Shown in pieces: positions 1 through 14,159 of a stretch of 64,000 nucleotides of DNA. Under the pieces are notes generated by a model. That model was not told the origin of the DNA. It made no database searches and was given only the letters and a program-made list of their open reading frames with translations. The stretch comes from Punica granatum (lineage: Eukaryota > Streptophyta > Magnoliopsida > Myrtales > Lythraceae): the NCBI RefSeq assembly GCF_007655135.1, contig NC_045131.1:28318001-28382000 (forward strand), written 5' to 3'. The translations under genes were made by a program, and so were the position numbers. Every line of letters begins with the position of its first letter. Position 1 is the first letter of the stretch.

Positions 1-581
1 CTTAGAATCATGCTTAGGATGAACTCTTTTGGTTTTATTGTCATGAGCTAACTTCATCGTTCTAGGGTTATGATGGAACTCGACATGTAGCTAGATTTTT
101 TATACTCTTTTGAATTTATGCATCAACAATTCCGTTTACTTATCCCATCTTGAATTTAATGCTTGTAAATGTCTAGCTAACTATAGTATTAATTAGTTTA
201 GAACTAAGATAGGATAGCCTAAGTTCGATCTTGAGGATTTAAGTCGATTAGTGGGTAAGATAGGAATACACTTACATACATTAGGTAGCCAATTCAAGTT
301 AGATCGTGATGAATTTAGCTTTGTCACGGTTCCCGTAAGAATATAGGGGTTGGTTAAGTTAAATATTTTTTCTAAGCAACTCGGAACATACTTAGGAAAT
401 ACTAAGGCAATTGAGGTTAGTAAACGGGTTCTTGATAAATAAATGATAAAGAGTATTGGACAGTCTAGTGAAGTATTGGGGGAAATCATAATCCTAGGTC
501 TTGTCCATTGAATGAACTTCTCGTTGAGTTATTTCTTGCTTTTAATTTAACTTTAAAAACTGAATTCGCAAGTTTTTTTTG
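1..581. other. AT-rich flank, probable 5' part of gypsy remnant
   Basis: No gene is supported here. The stretch leads into a GGCGCTGTTGCCGGGG motif at about 581-597, a hallmark of the untranslated leader of Athila/Tat-type Ty3/gypsy elements. It may therefore be decayed LTR or leader of that element. I could not define LTR ends because the window starts inside it. Confidence 0.4.
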
Positions 582-1679
582 GCGCTGTTGCCGGGGCTCA
601 TTTTCTAAAAATTTTGCTACTTTTTGATAGCGAGTAATATGTTGACAATCAAGCTTTAATTTTTATTTTCATTTTGTTTCGTTGTCTACAGGTGTATGCG
701 ATGGAACCGGCGGAGTCGAAGTGTAGAGCTAGTACCCTTTGACCCTAAGATCAAGAGGACACTCCATAGACTCCGACGAGAAGCAGCTCGTGCACAAGCA
801 GGCAATATGGCGAACAGAGGAAATAACAACAATCAACAGAACCAACTGGTGCAAGCCAATGTGAATGATCCTGCGGAAAGGCCAATGGAAGATTTTGCTA
901 TCGCTAGAGCTTTTGCTAATTGGTCAAGTATCCAGTCACCTGCAATCCAAGCTCGTACTTTTGAAATCAAGCCATTCATTATGCAGATGATTCAGAGTTC
1001 TGTTACATTTAGGGGAACGTCGAATGAGGATCCACACGAGCATCTAAGTAGGTTGTTGGACATTAGCGATTCATTCAGACCGAATGGAGTTCTTAAGGAC
1101 GCAGTGCGATTGAAGTTATTCCAACTTTCTCTAAGGGGTAAGGCCAGAACTTGGCTTTTTATTATTGCCGGATGGATCGATCACCAGTTGGGCTGAAATG
1201 GAAGAGGCATTGCTGGCTAAGTATTTTCCACCGTCAAAGATAGCCAAGATGAGAAACGCTATCATGACCTTCAGGCAACATGAGTTCGAGTCACTTGCAA
1301 AAGCTTGGGAAAGATTTAAGGATTTATTTATACGATGCCCTTACCATGGTTTGTCGGATTGGATGGAGCTGCAATCATTCTACAATGGATTGTTAGGATA
1401 GACAAAAGGTAATCTGGATGCAATAGCAAATGGGTCTTTCATGAGGAAGTCTTATAAGGTAGGCCGAGAACTCTTAGAGACAATGGCTAAGAGTAGTTTA
1501 AATTGGCATTCTGAATAAACTTTTCGTCAGCAAGTAACTAGGGTGCATGAGCTTGATGCAATGACAACTATTCAAGCACAGCTAGCGACAATGAATAAGA
1601 GACTCAAAGCCCTGAGTATTAATGGAGCGCATTGCGTGATGGTTTGTGAGAATTGTGGGGATAACCATCTGAGCGATCA
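582..1679 (+). pseudogene. Decayed Ty3/gypsy (Athila-like) gag fragment
   Basis: This is a remnant of a retrotransposon capsid gene, whose product packages element RNA in cytoplasmic particles. The frame opening at 696 encodes a retrotrans_gag-like segment (positions about 960-1170) with the typical DPHEHLSRLLDI and LRGKARTWL blocks. The same domain continues in another frame from 1165, with SWAEMEEALLAKYF, so a frameshift lies near 1165-1195. After a stop at about 1400 a third piece (1543-1680) begins the zinc knuckle CENCGDNH, which breaks off. Where the rest of gag and then pol should follow, copia integrase begins at about 1680. The leader motif GGCGCTGTTGCCGGGG just upstream fits an Athila/Tat gypsy element. 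No product is expected. The family is confident; the lineage is an inference. Confidence 0.75.
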
Positions 1680-4038
1680 ATGGTCAATGAGTATCTACTG
1701 GAGAAGCAGACAAGGAAGACTGTCAAGAGGTTGAGGACTAATAATGGTCTCGAGTTTTGTGGGCCTGATTTTAATGAATACTACCATAAAGAGGGAATTG
1801 ACCGACACTGCACAGTTGTTGGTACCCCACAACAGAATGATGTCACAGAGAGGATGAACAAAACTCTACTCGAGAGAGCCTGGTGTATTCTTTCCAATGC
1901 AAGCTTAAGAAAGAAGTTTTGAGCAAAAGCTGTCAACCTGGCATGCTTTTTGGTGAACTATTTACCACACCGATCTTTGGAGTTGATGACTCTGGAAGAG
2001 CTATGGTAAGGTATTCCTCCTAATTACTTTCATATGAGAGCGTTCTGCTGTCCTGCTTATGTACATGTTAATGATTGGAAGCTAGAACCTGGGGCTATTA
2101 AATGTGTATTTCTTGGTTTCGCATCCGGTATGAAGGGCTATAAATTGTGGAGCCCTAAAACTAAGAAATTTATTGTTAGTACAAATGTCACTTTTAATGA
2201 ATCTATGATGCTTCACTCGAGAAAGGAGTTGCCTAATCTTGTTGACATAGGAAAGTAGGGCATTTCAAGCAAGGTGGAGCTTGAGGCTGGAAGTTCTCCT
2301 AAGTAGCATGAGATTGTTGCGGATACTCCGGATCAAACAGAGGCTCCATATAGCTCACAATCATCTTCTCCCCCTCAACTACAGAATTACATGTTAGCTC
2401 GAGATAGGGAGAGACAACGGATCAATCCACCTCAAAGGCTTGGTTTTGAAAATATGGTTGCACATTCCTTAAGCATCCCCGAGAGCATTGATTTAGCCAA
2501 TCCAACTAGTTACTCTGAGGCGATTCAAGCTCTTGATTCTAGCAAGTGGCTTGTGGCTATGGAAGAGGATATGGAGTCCCTACAGAAAAACGGGACTTGA
2601 CAGCTTTAAACCACCCACCAGGAAGAAGATTGTTGACTACAAGTGGGTGTATAAGAAGAAAGAAGGATCGGGGTCTTGAAGACACTAGATATAAGAAAAG
2701 GCTGGTTGCGAAGGGCTACAATTAGGTGGAGGGAGTTGATTTCCATGATGTTTTCTGTCAAGTGGTGAAGCACACGTCCATTCGGGCATTACTTATTCTC
2801 GTTGCACTACACAACCTTGAGTTAGTGCAGTTAGATGTGAAGATTGCTTTTCTACAAAGTAATCTAGAAGAGGCCATCTATACGCAGCAGCCTAAAGGCT
2901 TCAAGGTTGAAGGCAAGGAAGATCATGCTTGCCTCTTGGGAAAATCCTTATATGGCCTGAAGTACTCTCCTCGATAGTGGTATAAAAAATTCGACTCCTT
3001 CATGTTAAGCATTGGTTTTGTTAGAAGTAAATATGATAGCTACATTTATTTGCATCGCCTTGATGATGGGTCTTTCACGTATTTGTTGTTTTACATGGAT
3101 GATATGTTAATTGCTGCCAAGGACTCATATGAGATTGACCGGTCGAAGGCCATGCTTAACTCTAAATTTGAGATGAAGGATCTTGGTGTAACCAAGAAGA
3201 TTTTGGGGATGGAGATTTCGAGAGATATGCGCTCAAGAAAGCTTATTCTAATGCAACAAAGATACATCGAGAAGGTCCTTGAGCATTTTGCAATGCATGA
3301 TTCTAAGCCGGCTAATACTCCCCTAGCTGCACACTTTAAGCTTTTGTCTTCAGCATCACCATAGACAGAGGAGGAAGAAAAGCACATGTCTAAGGTTCCC
3401 TACTCCAGTGCAATCAGTAGTTTGATGTACGCAATAGTCTGCACTCACACCGATATTTCACTTGTTGTTAGTGTAGTAAGTAGATACATGGCTAGGCTTG
3501 GGAAGTTACACTGGCAGGCTGTTGAGTGGATATTGAGGTATTTGAGGGGCACTTCTGATATTTGTTTGGAGTTTGGGAGAAGTTCGAAGGGTCTAGTTGG
3601 CTATGCAGACTCTGATTATGCAGGAGATTTAGACCGAAAAAGATCTCTCACAGGTTATCTGTTTGCCTTTAGCGATTATGCTAGTAGCTGGAAGATCACT
3701 CTACAAGCTATGGTAGCATTGTCGACTACATAAGCAGAGTATATGGCGGTCACAGAGGCTGTGAAGTAAGCCATTTGGTTGAGAGGTTTATTAAGGGAGC
3801 TAGTTATGGGAAAAGAAGCAATTGTTGTGTATTGCCATAGTCAGAGTGCTATACATCTTACCAAGGATCAAATGCATCACGATTCGACGAAGCACATTGA
3901 CATCAGGTATCACTTCGTTCGAGATGTGGTGGCTTATGGGGAATGTTCAAGTTCAGGAGATTATCACAGATGATAATCCAGCTGATATGATGACCAAGTG
4001 TTTGCCCATCGCCAAGTTAGAATATTGCTTGGGCTTGG
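1680..4038 (+). pseudogene. Decayed Ty1/copia integrase-RT-RNase H fragment
   Basis: This is the 3' half of a copia polyprotein with many stops and frameshifts. In order it shows the integrase core end (about 1690-1900, with RLRTNNGLEF and GTPQQNDVTERM), the integrase C-terminal region (2034-2258), reverse transcriptase (about 2600-3100, with the catalytic YMDDM at 3093-3107), and RNase H (about 3600-4030, with ADSDYAGDLD and the TKHIDIRYHFVRD block). The coding frame changes between about 2600 and 2726 and again near 3950. The 5' boundary is a direct fusion to a gypsy gag fragment. The 3' end is interrupted at 4039 by another copia element, and sequence resumes at 8421. gag, protease and LTRs of its own were not found. 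It is non-functional. Confidence 0.85.
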
Positions 4039-4290
4039 TGTTGAGTTATGGAGCCTCAAGTTCGAATATCCCATGTTGTATTCGGCCCATTGGTGATATA
4101 ATTAGGGTTTGTTCTCTTTATAAACAGTAGTATATATCTCTTGTAATCCTAACTCAAAATAGTGGAATACCTGGCTTGGCGGCGCCCCCAAACGTAGTTA
4201 GAATTTCTGATGAACTGGGTAATCAATTCCGTGTGTCCCTTTTGTTTTTTCGTTCATATTGTCTTCTACTATCGTATATTTTCCGCAACA
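4039..4290 (+). repeat. 5' LTR of the nested copia element
   Basis: A 252-bp LTR with TG...CA ends. It contains TTTATAAAC at about 4119-4127, a plausible TATA element of the LTR promoter. The last roughly 85 bases are almost the same as the end of the 3' LTR. Confidence 0.93.
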
Positions 4291-4292
4291 AT

Positions 4293-4306
4293 TGGTATCA
4301 AAGCTC
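4293..4306 (+). other. Primer binding site of nested copia element
   Basis: TGGTATCAAAGCTC lies two bases after the 5' LTR. It matches the complement of the 3' end of plant initiator tRNA-Met except for one base, which is the usual primer of copia reverse transcription. Confidence 0.85.
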
Positions 4307-4330
4307 GGGTTTGAATCGGAGCAATCTACG

Positions 4331-7300
4331 ATGGACGGAGGAAAATTGATGATCGAAAAGTTCGATGGATCGGATTACGGGTTTTGGAGGATGCAGATCG
4401 AAGATTATCTTTACGGTAAAGATTTGTGGCAACCTCTAGAGGATAAGTCGATCGGGATGACAAAAGCGGAATGGAAGGTGTTGAATAGGAAGGCGATGAG
4501 TGTGATTCGTTTGTCGCTGTCGCGGAACGTGGCGTTTCATACAGCGAAGGAGAAAACCACCAAAGGTATACTGAAGGTTTTAGCCGATATGTACGAAAAG
4601 CCATCAGCAGCGAACAAGGTTCATCTGATGCGGCGGCTGTTTAACCTAAAGATGTCGGAGAGTACTGCTGTTGCCGAACATCTAAATGAGTTCAATTTGA
4701 TAACGGCTCAATTGACCTCAGTCGCTATCGATTTTGATGACGAAGTAAGAGCCCTAATTTTATTGTCGTCTCTACCAGAAAGTTGGAGCGGAATGGTCAC
4801 AGCTGTTAGTGCTTCAGCGGGGAAGGCGAAATTAAAGTTTGATGAAGTTCGAGATCTGATAATTAGTGAAGAAATTCGCAGAAAAGAATCAGGGAAAACT
4901 TCAGGATCAGCTTTGAGTACAGAAAATAGAGGCAGATCAGAATCAGGGAATTCACATTGAGGCATATCGAAGTCGAGAAATAAATCTAAGTCAGGACAAG
5001 ACAAAAATTCAATTGAGTGCTAGAATTGTAAGAAACGTGGTCATTACAAGAATCAGTGTAAGGCACCGAGAAAGGAAAGGAAAGACGACAACTCAGCGAA
5101 CGTGGCAACAGAGGAGAATAGTGACGCATTGATCTTGAGTGTCAGTAGTCCGTTGGAATCGTGGGTTTTGGATTCTGGAGCATCGTTTCATTCCTGCCCT
5201 AATGCCGATATTATGGAGAATTATACTTCTGGTAATTTTGGTAAGGTTTATCTTGTTGATGATGAGCCTTTGGAGATCACAGGGAAAGGAGATGTTTGGA
5301 TTAAAACACCGAATGGACTCGTATGGCAGTTGCGTGGTGTGAGGCAGATTCCTTGTTTGAAGAGGAATCTGATTTCTGTAGGGCAGTTGGATGACGAGGG
5401 TTATGACTTGTCATTTGGCTCTAGTTCCTGCAAAATAATCAAAGGGGCCATGGTGGTGGCTCGAAGTAAGAAGGAGGGTACACTGTACATGACCGTGAAC
5501 AACCATGATAACATTGCACTCGCCAGTGCAAACAGCGATACAGATTTGTGGCATTGTAGGCTTGGCCACATGAGTGAGAAGGGGATGAAACAGTTATGTT
5601 CAAAGGGCAAACTACCAGGTCTAAAAACAGTTGAGCTTGGATTATGCAAGGATTGTGTATTCGGGAAGCAGAAAAGAGTCAGTTTTTTGAAAGCTGGTAG
5701 AACTTTGAAGGAGCAGAAATTGGAGCTGGTACATAGTGACTTATGGGGACCAGCACTGGCCACATCTCTTGGTGGCGCATCATATTACATAACCTTCATT
5801 GACGACTCCACGAGGAAGGTATGAGTTTATTTTCTTAAACGTAAATTTGTCGCTTTTGATGCTTTCAGAAAGTGGAAAGCTTTGGTAGAAAATGAAACAG
5901 GCCTGAAGGTGAAATGTTTGAAATCTAATAATGGTGGAGAATGGGAGCTCGATGAGTTCAAAGAGTACTGTGCTATGAATGGCATTCGCATGGAGAAAAC
6001 TGTTAGAGGAACCCCTCAGCAGAACGGGGTTGCAGAACGAATGTATAGAACCTTGAATGAACGTGCTAGGTGCATGCGATTGAAGTGTGGGTTACCGAAG
6101 ACATTTTGGGCAAATGCAGTTAACATTGTTGCTTTCTTAATTAATAGAGGACCATCAGTTCCTTTGAATAACGACATACCAGAGGAGGTTTGGAGTGGTA
6201 AAGAGGTAAACCTATCATTTCTCAAAGTTTTTGGTTGTGTTTCGTATGTTCATGTTGATGCTACTACTAGAAGGAAACTGGATGCACAATTTGTGAAGTG
6301 TACTTTTATTGGATATGGCGGTGATGAATTTGGTTATAGATTTTGGGATGATCAGAATAAGAAAATAATTCGAAGTCGAGATGTCATATTTAATGAGCAT
6401 GTTCTGTACAAAGACAGGTCGGGTGCACCAGACATTGATAGTTCAGGTACTCAGGTTAAAAGCCCTCAGTTTGTTGAATTGGATATTCCAAACTCACGTG
6501 TTAGCAAAATTCAGAATGACCAGGAGGTTGTTGAGGTAGAACCAAGTACACCGGTAGTTCCGTTGAGGAGATCAGAAAGACAACATCACGCACCGGAAAG
6601 GTACTCGCCCTCTTTACACTATCTTCTATTGACTGATAGTAGTGAGCCAGAATGTTATGCAAAGGCTATGCAGAGTGAGTACTCGAGCAAGTGGGAGCTT
6701 GCAATGGAAGATGAAATGAATTCTTTAATGTCCAATAGCACTTGGGAACTAGTTGAACTTCCAAAGGGTAAGAAAGTATTGCATAACAAGTGGGTTTATA
6801 GAATTAAAGAAGAGGCGGATGGAAGCAAGCGTTACAAGACAAGGTTGGTTGTGAAGGGTTTTCAACAGAAACAAGGTATTGATTATACATATATATTCTC
6901 TCCTGTTGTGAAGCTAACTACTATCAGTTTAGTTTTGAGCATAATTGCTACAGAGAATTTATTGTTAGAGCTGATGGATGTAAAAACAGCCTTTCTTCAT
7001 GGTGATATTAACGAAGACATATATATGAAGCAACCAGAAGGATACTTGTCCGAAAGTAGCAGTGAGCTTGTGTGCAAGCTATAGAAAAGTTTGTATGGTT
7101 TGAAACAAGCCCCGAGACAGTGGTATATGAAGTGTGATGGGTTCATGCATGAGATCGAGTTTGTCAGATGCAATGCTGATCATTGTTGCTACTTCAAGAG
7201 GTTTGACAATAGCTTTATTATTTTGCTATTATATGTTGATGATATGTTGATAGCAGACTCTTGTGCTCAAGAGGTGTATAAGTTGACGAAGCAATTGTCT

Positions 7301-8194
7301 AAACAGTTTGAAATGAAGGATCTTGGAGAGGCTAAACAGATCCTAGGTATGAGGATTAATCAAGATAAAGTGGCAAGAAAGCTGTTCCTTTCATAGGCTG
7401 AATACATTGAAAACGTTTTGAAGAGATTCCGTATGGATACAGCAAAGCCAGTGAGCACTCCTATGGGTAGCCATTTTAAGCTATCAATAAGAGATTCACC
7501 TAAAAGTGATTCAGAGAGTGCTAATATGGAGAAAGTTCCCTACGCTTCAGCAGTTGGAAGTATTATGTATGCTATGGTGTGTACTAGACCAGATATTGCG
7601 CATGCAGTGGGAGTTGTGAGCAGATATATGAGTAATCCGGGTAAGCAGCATTGGGAAGCAGTAAAGTGGATCCTCAGATACTTGCGATGTACCACAGAGA
7701 GGGCTCTATGTTTCGAAGGCAAGAACATGGTTTTGAATGGTTATGTCGATGCTGACTTGGCAGGTGATCTTGATAAAAGGAAGAATACAACTGGGTACGT
7801 GTTTACTTTCGGTGGTATATCGGTTTCTTGGGCTTCTAAGTTGCAGAAGACAGTGGCTTTGTCTACTACCGAAGCGGAGTATATAGCAGTGACAGAGGCT
7901 AGTAAAGAAATGATATGGCTACAGAATTTCTTGTGTGAACTAAGGAAAGAGCAGAAGAACAGTATTCTTTACAGCGACAGTTAGAGCGCTATTTTCTTAG
8001 CTAAGAATCTAGCTTTTCATTCGAGAACGAAGCACATTGAGTTGAAGTATCATTACATTTGACATCTCTTGGAAAAGAAGGCTTTGCAACTGATGAAGAT
8101 TCGTGGAAGCGAGAATCCTGCTGACATGTTAACTAAGGTTGTGACCTTAGAGAGGTTGAAGCTATGCATGGCTTCAATTGGCCTCGGAACTTGA
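4331..8194 (+). pseudogene. copia gag-pol polyprotein with seven stop codons
   Basis: A single reading frame (ATG at 4331, natural stop TGA at 8192-8194, about 1,287 codons) holds the whole copia polyprotein with no frameshift. Domains in order: copia-type gag (4331 to about 4960, opening MDGGKLMIEKFDGSDYGFWR), CCHC zinc knuckle (about 5018-5060), aspartic protease (WVLDSGAS at about 5161-5184), GAG-pre-integrase (LWHCRLGH, about 5547), integrase core (about 5720-6070), reverse transcriptase (about 6780-7390, catalytic YVDDM at 7232-7246) and RNase H (about 7740-8110). Internal stops are at 4958, 5021, 5822, 7082, 7394, 7982 and 8060. The first two read as sense codons in the second copy at 63005-64000. 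The element cannot make a full polyprotein unless all seven stops are read through. Confidence 0.93.
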
Positions 8195-8292
8195 GGAGTT
8201 CGAGGATTGGCGCCGCCGTCATTTATGGGTTATTTGTTGACTATGAAGATGAAGAGATAATTACATTCGTGTTCAGTCTCCAAGTGGGAGAT

Positions 8293-8420
8293 TGTTGAGT
8301 TATGGAGCCTGAAGTACTGTGAATTCGGATCGAGATCTGACGAACTGGGTAATCAATTCAATGTGTCCCTTTTGTTTTTTCGTTCATATTGTCTTCTACT
8401 ATCGTATATTTTCCGCAACA
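8293..8420 (+). repeat. 3' LTR of nested copia element, internally deleted
   Basis: Only 128 bp long against 252 bp for the 5' LTR. Both ends match (TGTTGAGTTATGGAGCCT at the start, TTCCGCAACA at the end), so about 124 bp are missing from the middle, including the TATA-like stretch of the 5' LTR. The TSD CTTGG follows at once at 8421-8425. Confidence 0.9.
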
Positions 8421-10915
8421 CTTGGTCATTATCCTACATAAATCGAGCTAGGTCCAGAGTGGCCTTCGGCAAAGGAGTGCATGATTAGCATATTCATAAC
8501 TCTGACAATGCTGCAATGTTCAACTTCATGCCTCAAGAGAGAATTTTGGAAAGTGTCTCTTTTTTTCTTTGTTCATGTATTAGGTATGATGCATGAGAGA
8601 CGGGGATTTATTGAAGCTCTTGCTTCCATTACATCAATGCTCTCTTGCTGGGGCTATCCTATGTGTCCTATAAGTTGTTGATTGGAGCCGTGCTCTGCAA
8701 GACGGGACCCTTGGCGATGCACTTTGCAAGAGGCTTATTTGCTGATGCGTTGAGGTTAATGTCCACCAACAAAATGCTTTGATAATATTTGGGCTTCGTC
8801 CATAAAGAGGATGGTCATATAGCTGATGCAGGATTCTGCTTCCAGGCGGCTTCGATGCTTGAAGAATCTGATCCTATTGAAAGCTTCAGCTCTTTACTTT
8901 GACGACCTTTTGCCCCTAAAGGTCTTCAATGCACTCACTTTATGTCAACCGATTTTTTGAAAATCCTGTCCTGATAATTGAATGCCATTATAGGTGCATT
9001 TACTGGTAAATTAGCATAAAGTTCCCATACTTTCGGGTTGCTTAGGAATATGTCATGATTTTGAATTGTAACAAAAAAAAAAGGATTCATGTGGTTTGTC
9101 ATTTTGTAACCATCCAGCACACAGTTAAGGGTTCAATGGATTTTCCGTTGATTGATTTATGTCGATTGTAGGAGAATTCAACAAACGACTCTCTGTGAGT
9201 AGATATGTTGCTAACTGAAAACTACATTGACAGGAGCGACAGGAAGCAGACACTACAAAATAGGACTGTTTTTCGTAATTGACTCTTTTGTTTCCATGAA
9301 AAGTTAGCAAGAGAAAAATACTGATATGTTTGTGTCTTCTGAAACTGCAGTGGAGTAGTAGTGCAATGCACACCTAAGAATTTGAGAAGAATACATTGCG
9401 CAAAGCTGCGTATGCTCTTACTTTACTAATGACTGTGTCAGTGCCTGGCAAGCTCACATCTTGTCACTGCCAAATCTCTTTAGTGTGCTGGGTATTACAA
9501 TCTGTAAGTTTTCCTTGCTTTTCTTGATCAATATATTACCCGAGCTATCGATATGTGTATTTATATGATATGGCACAACGTTGACATTTATGCAACTCTC
9601 TTTTGGAAACACGCAATAGTTTAACTTTGAGCCGCAGAGAAAGAAGGACGATTTGTATGGATCGCAAGGCTCTAGGGATGGCCAGCACTTGTCCATGGCC
9701 TTAAATATGAGGGTATTACTGTCCCAGTAATGTTTATAAATTGAATGGAGACTTCATCAGCAACTGAACAGAGGTGCCCTACTTTCTTCTCCAATTGCTT
9801 ATAATTAGTTATATTATATTTCACTAAGAACTATTAAATCTTAGTTCCCTTTTCAAGGTGCGAAATTCATTATTTAACTATCAATTAATACTTCACAACT
9901 AGGTAAATCAAGTATGTTGCTTCTTAGATTTTTGGTCCTTTTTTTTCTGGCATCGAAAGGTACTGGGGACATTAGTATTGTTGTTATTACCCTCTCGGTT
10001 ATATACTTCCAGAGAATTTGTAAGATGCCCATATAACTTCTGCTATTTGATGAAATCTCAGTCATTGTGCCACACCGGTCAAGTATATATAACAAGTGGG
10101 AGCATCAAAAATGATTATAAAATGGCCCCAGTTGGAAGAGAAATCCCAATGGCCCGCCAGACTACGAGTTGGCCATTTAAATAAAAAAAAACAATACTAT
10201 TTTACTGGCTTAAATTAAAATAAATAAAATAAAATTTGATCAGTGTGAGCTGACACGTGCCAGTTTATGATTTAAAAATGTGTTTTTTTTTTGTTAACAA
10301 AAACGTGATTTTGATAACGTTGCATATAAGTACATATAATTCTAAAATCAATTTGGTAATTGATCTAGTCCGCTGTTTCTATTTTCCTCTTTCTTTCGGT
10401 GAGATTCTCTTCTTCTTTCTTATGGTTAAGAATTGGACGGCTAGAAAGCGACACCAAAAGAAAATCGATACTTCTCTGAATTTTTGGGTAATTTCCGTCA
10501 AAGTAGTGACCAATTTGGAATCGAATACCACGAAGAAAGAAATAACATCTGGTTTCTCCATCAAAGTCACCGATCATTACACATTAAATCGAGCAACATA
10601 TCATTTCTTTGCCAAAACGATAAGAGTCAACGGTTTGATCATAATAATCATAAGGCATGGTACAATCAACAAAATACACGGTTAGATAATGAGTGAATTT
10701 TAACTGCGTTACACAGGATTTCGAAATCCACTGTAAGAGAACGAACACTCTCGAATGCGATTTGAAAGTTGAAACAAGAAAAGTTCAAATTTGTTGGATG
10801 ATGCGCATACATAAAATTTTCTATGTAGTCTCCTCCATTTTCCTAATCCTTCTGTCTCCTTCCAACACAGTCATAAGATAAGAGCATGGAATTGTTGCAA
10901 CAGACTTCTTAGATC
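8421..10915. other. Spacer between copia nest and receptor kinase 1
   Basis: The stretch begins with the CTTGG duplication and then continues the sequence broken by the nested copia element. From about 8470 to 8960 it is less AT-rich and looks like decayed coding DNA (for example a frame reading GFVHKEDGHIADAG near 8790), but I recognise no family and stops are frequent. From 10130 to 10915 it is homologous to blocks upstream of receptor kinase 3 (39050-39190 and 49530-50780) and is probably the promoter side of kinase gene 1. No other gene is seen. Confidence 0.5.
10886..10912 (+). promoter_or_regulatory. Upstream ORF before receptor kinase 1
   Basis: An ATG at 10886 opens an eight-codon frame (MELLQQTS) that stops at 10910-10912, three bases before the main ATG at 10916. 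If the transcript starts upstream of it, scanning ribosomes meet this ATG first and main-frame translation would be reduced. The transcription start is unknown, so this remains an inference. Confidence 0.45.

Positions 10916-14159
<3,244 letters not shown>

Larger units (their letters stand above)
4039..8420 (+). mobile_element. Ty1/copia LTR retrotransposon, nested, inactive
   Basis: A complete insertion bounded by LTRs that start TGTTGAGTTATGG and end TTCCGCAACA. The 5-bp target duplication CTTGG stands at 4034-4038 and again at 8421-8425. The 5' LTR (252 bp) is followed two bases later by a tRNA-iMet-type primer site (TGGTATCAAAGC, 4293-4304). A purine-rich tract, AGTGGGAGAT, precedes the 3' LTR at 8283-8292. 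Domain order is gag, zinc knuckle, protease, integrase, RT, RNase H, which defines the Ty1/copia superfamily; the sequence is closest in style to Tork/Tnt1-type elements (inference). It landed in the RNase H end of the older copia fragment. A second, partial copy of the family starts at 63005. Confidence 0.95.

Noticed and set aside
4331..4960. Intact gag-only gene
   Set aside because: The frame ends at a premature TGA (4958) that is CGA in the second family copy; it is the first part of a broken polyprotein, not a separate gene.
9454..9696. Minus-strand 80-residue frame, cysteine-containing, near receptor kinases
   Set aside because: It hints faintly at an extracellular receptor fragment, but no conserved motif is clear and no neighbouring exon supports it.
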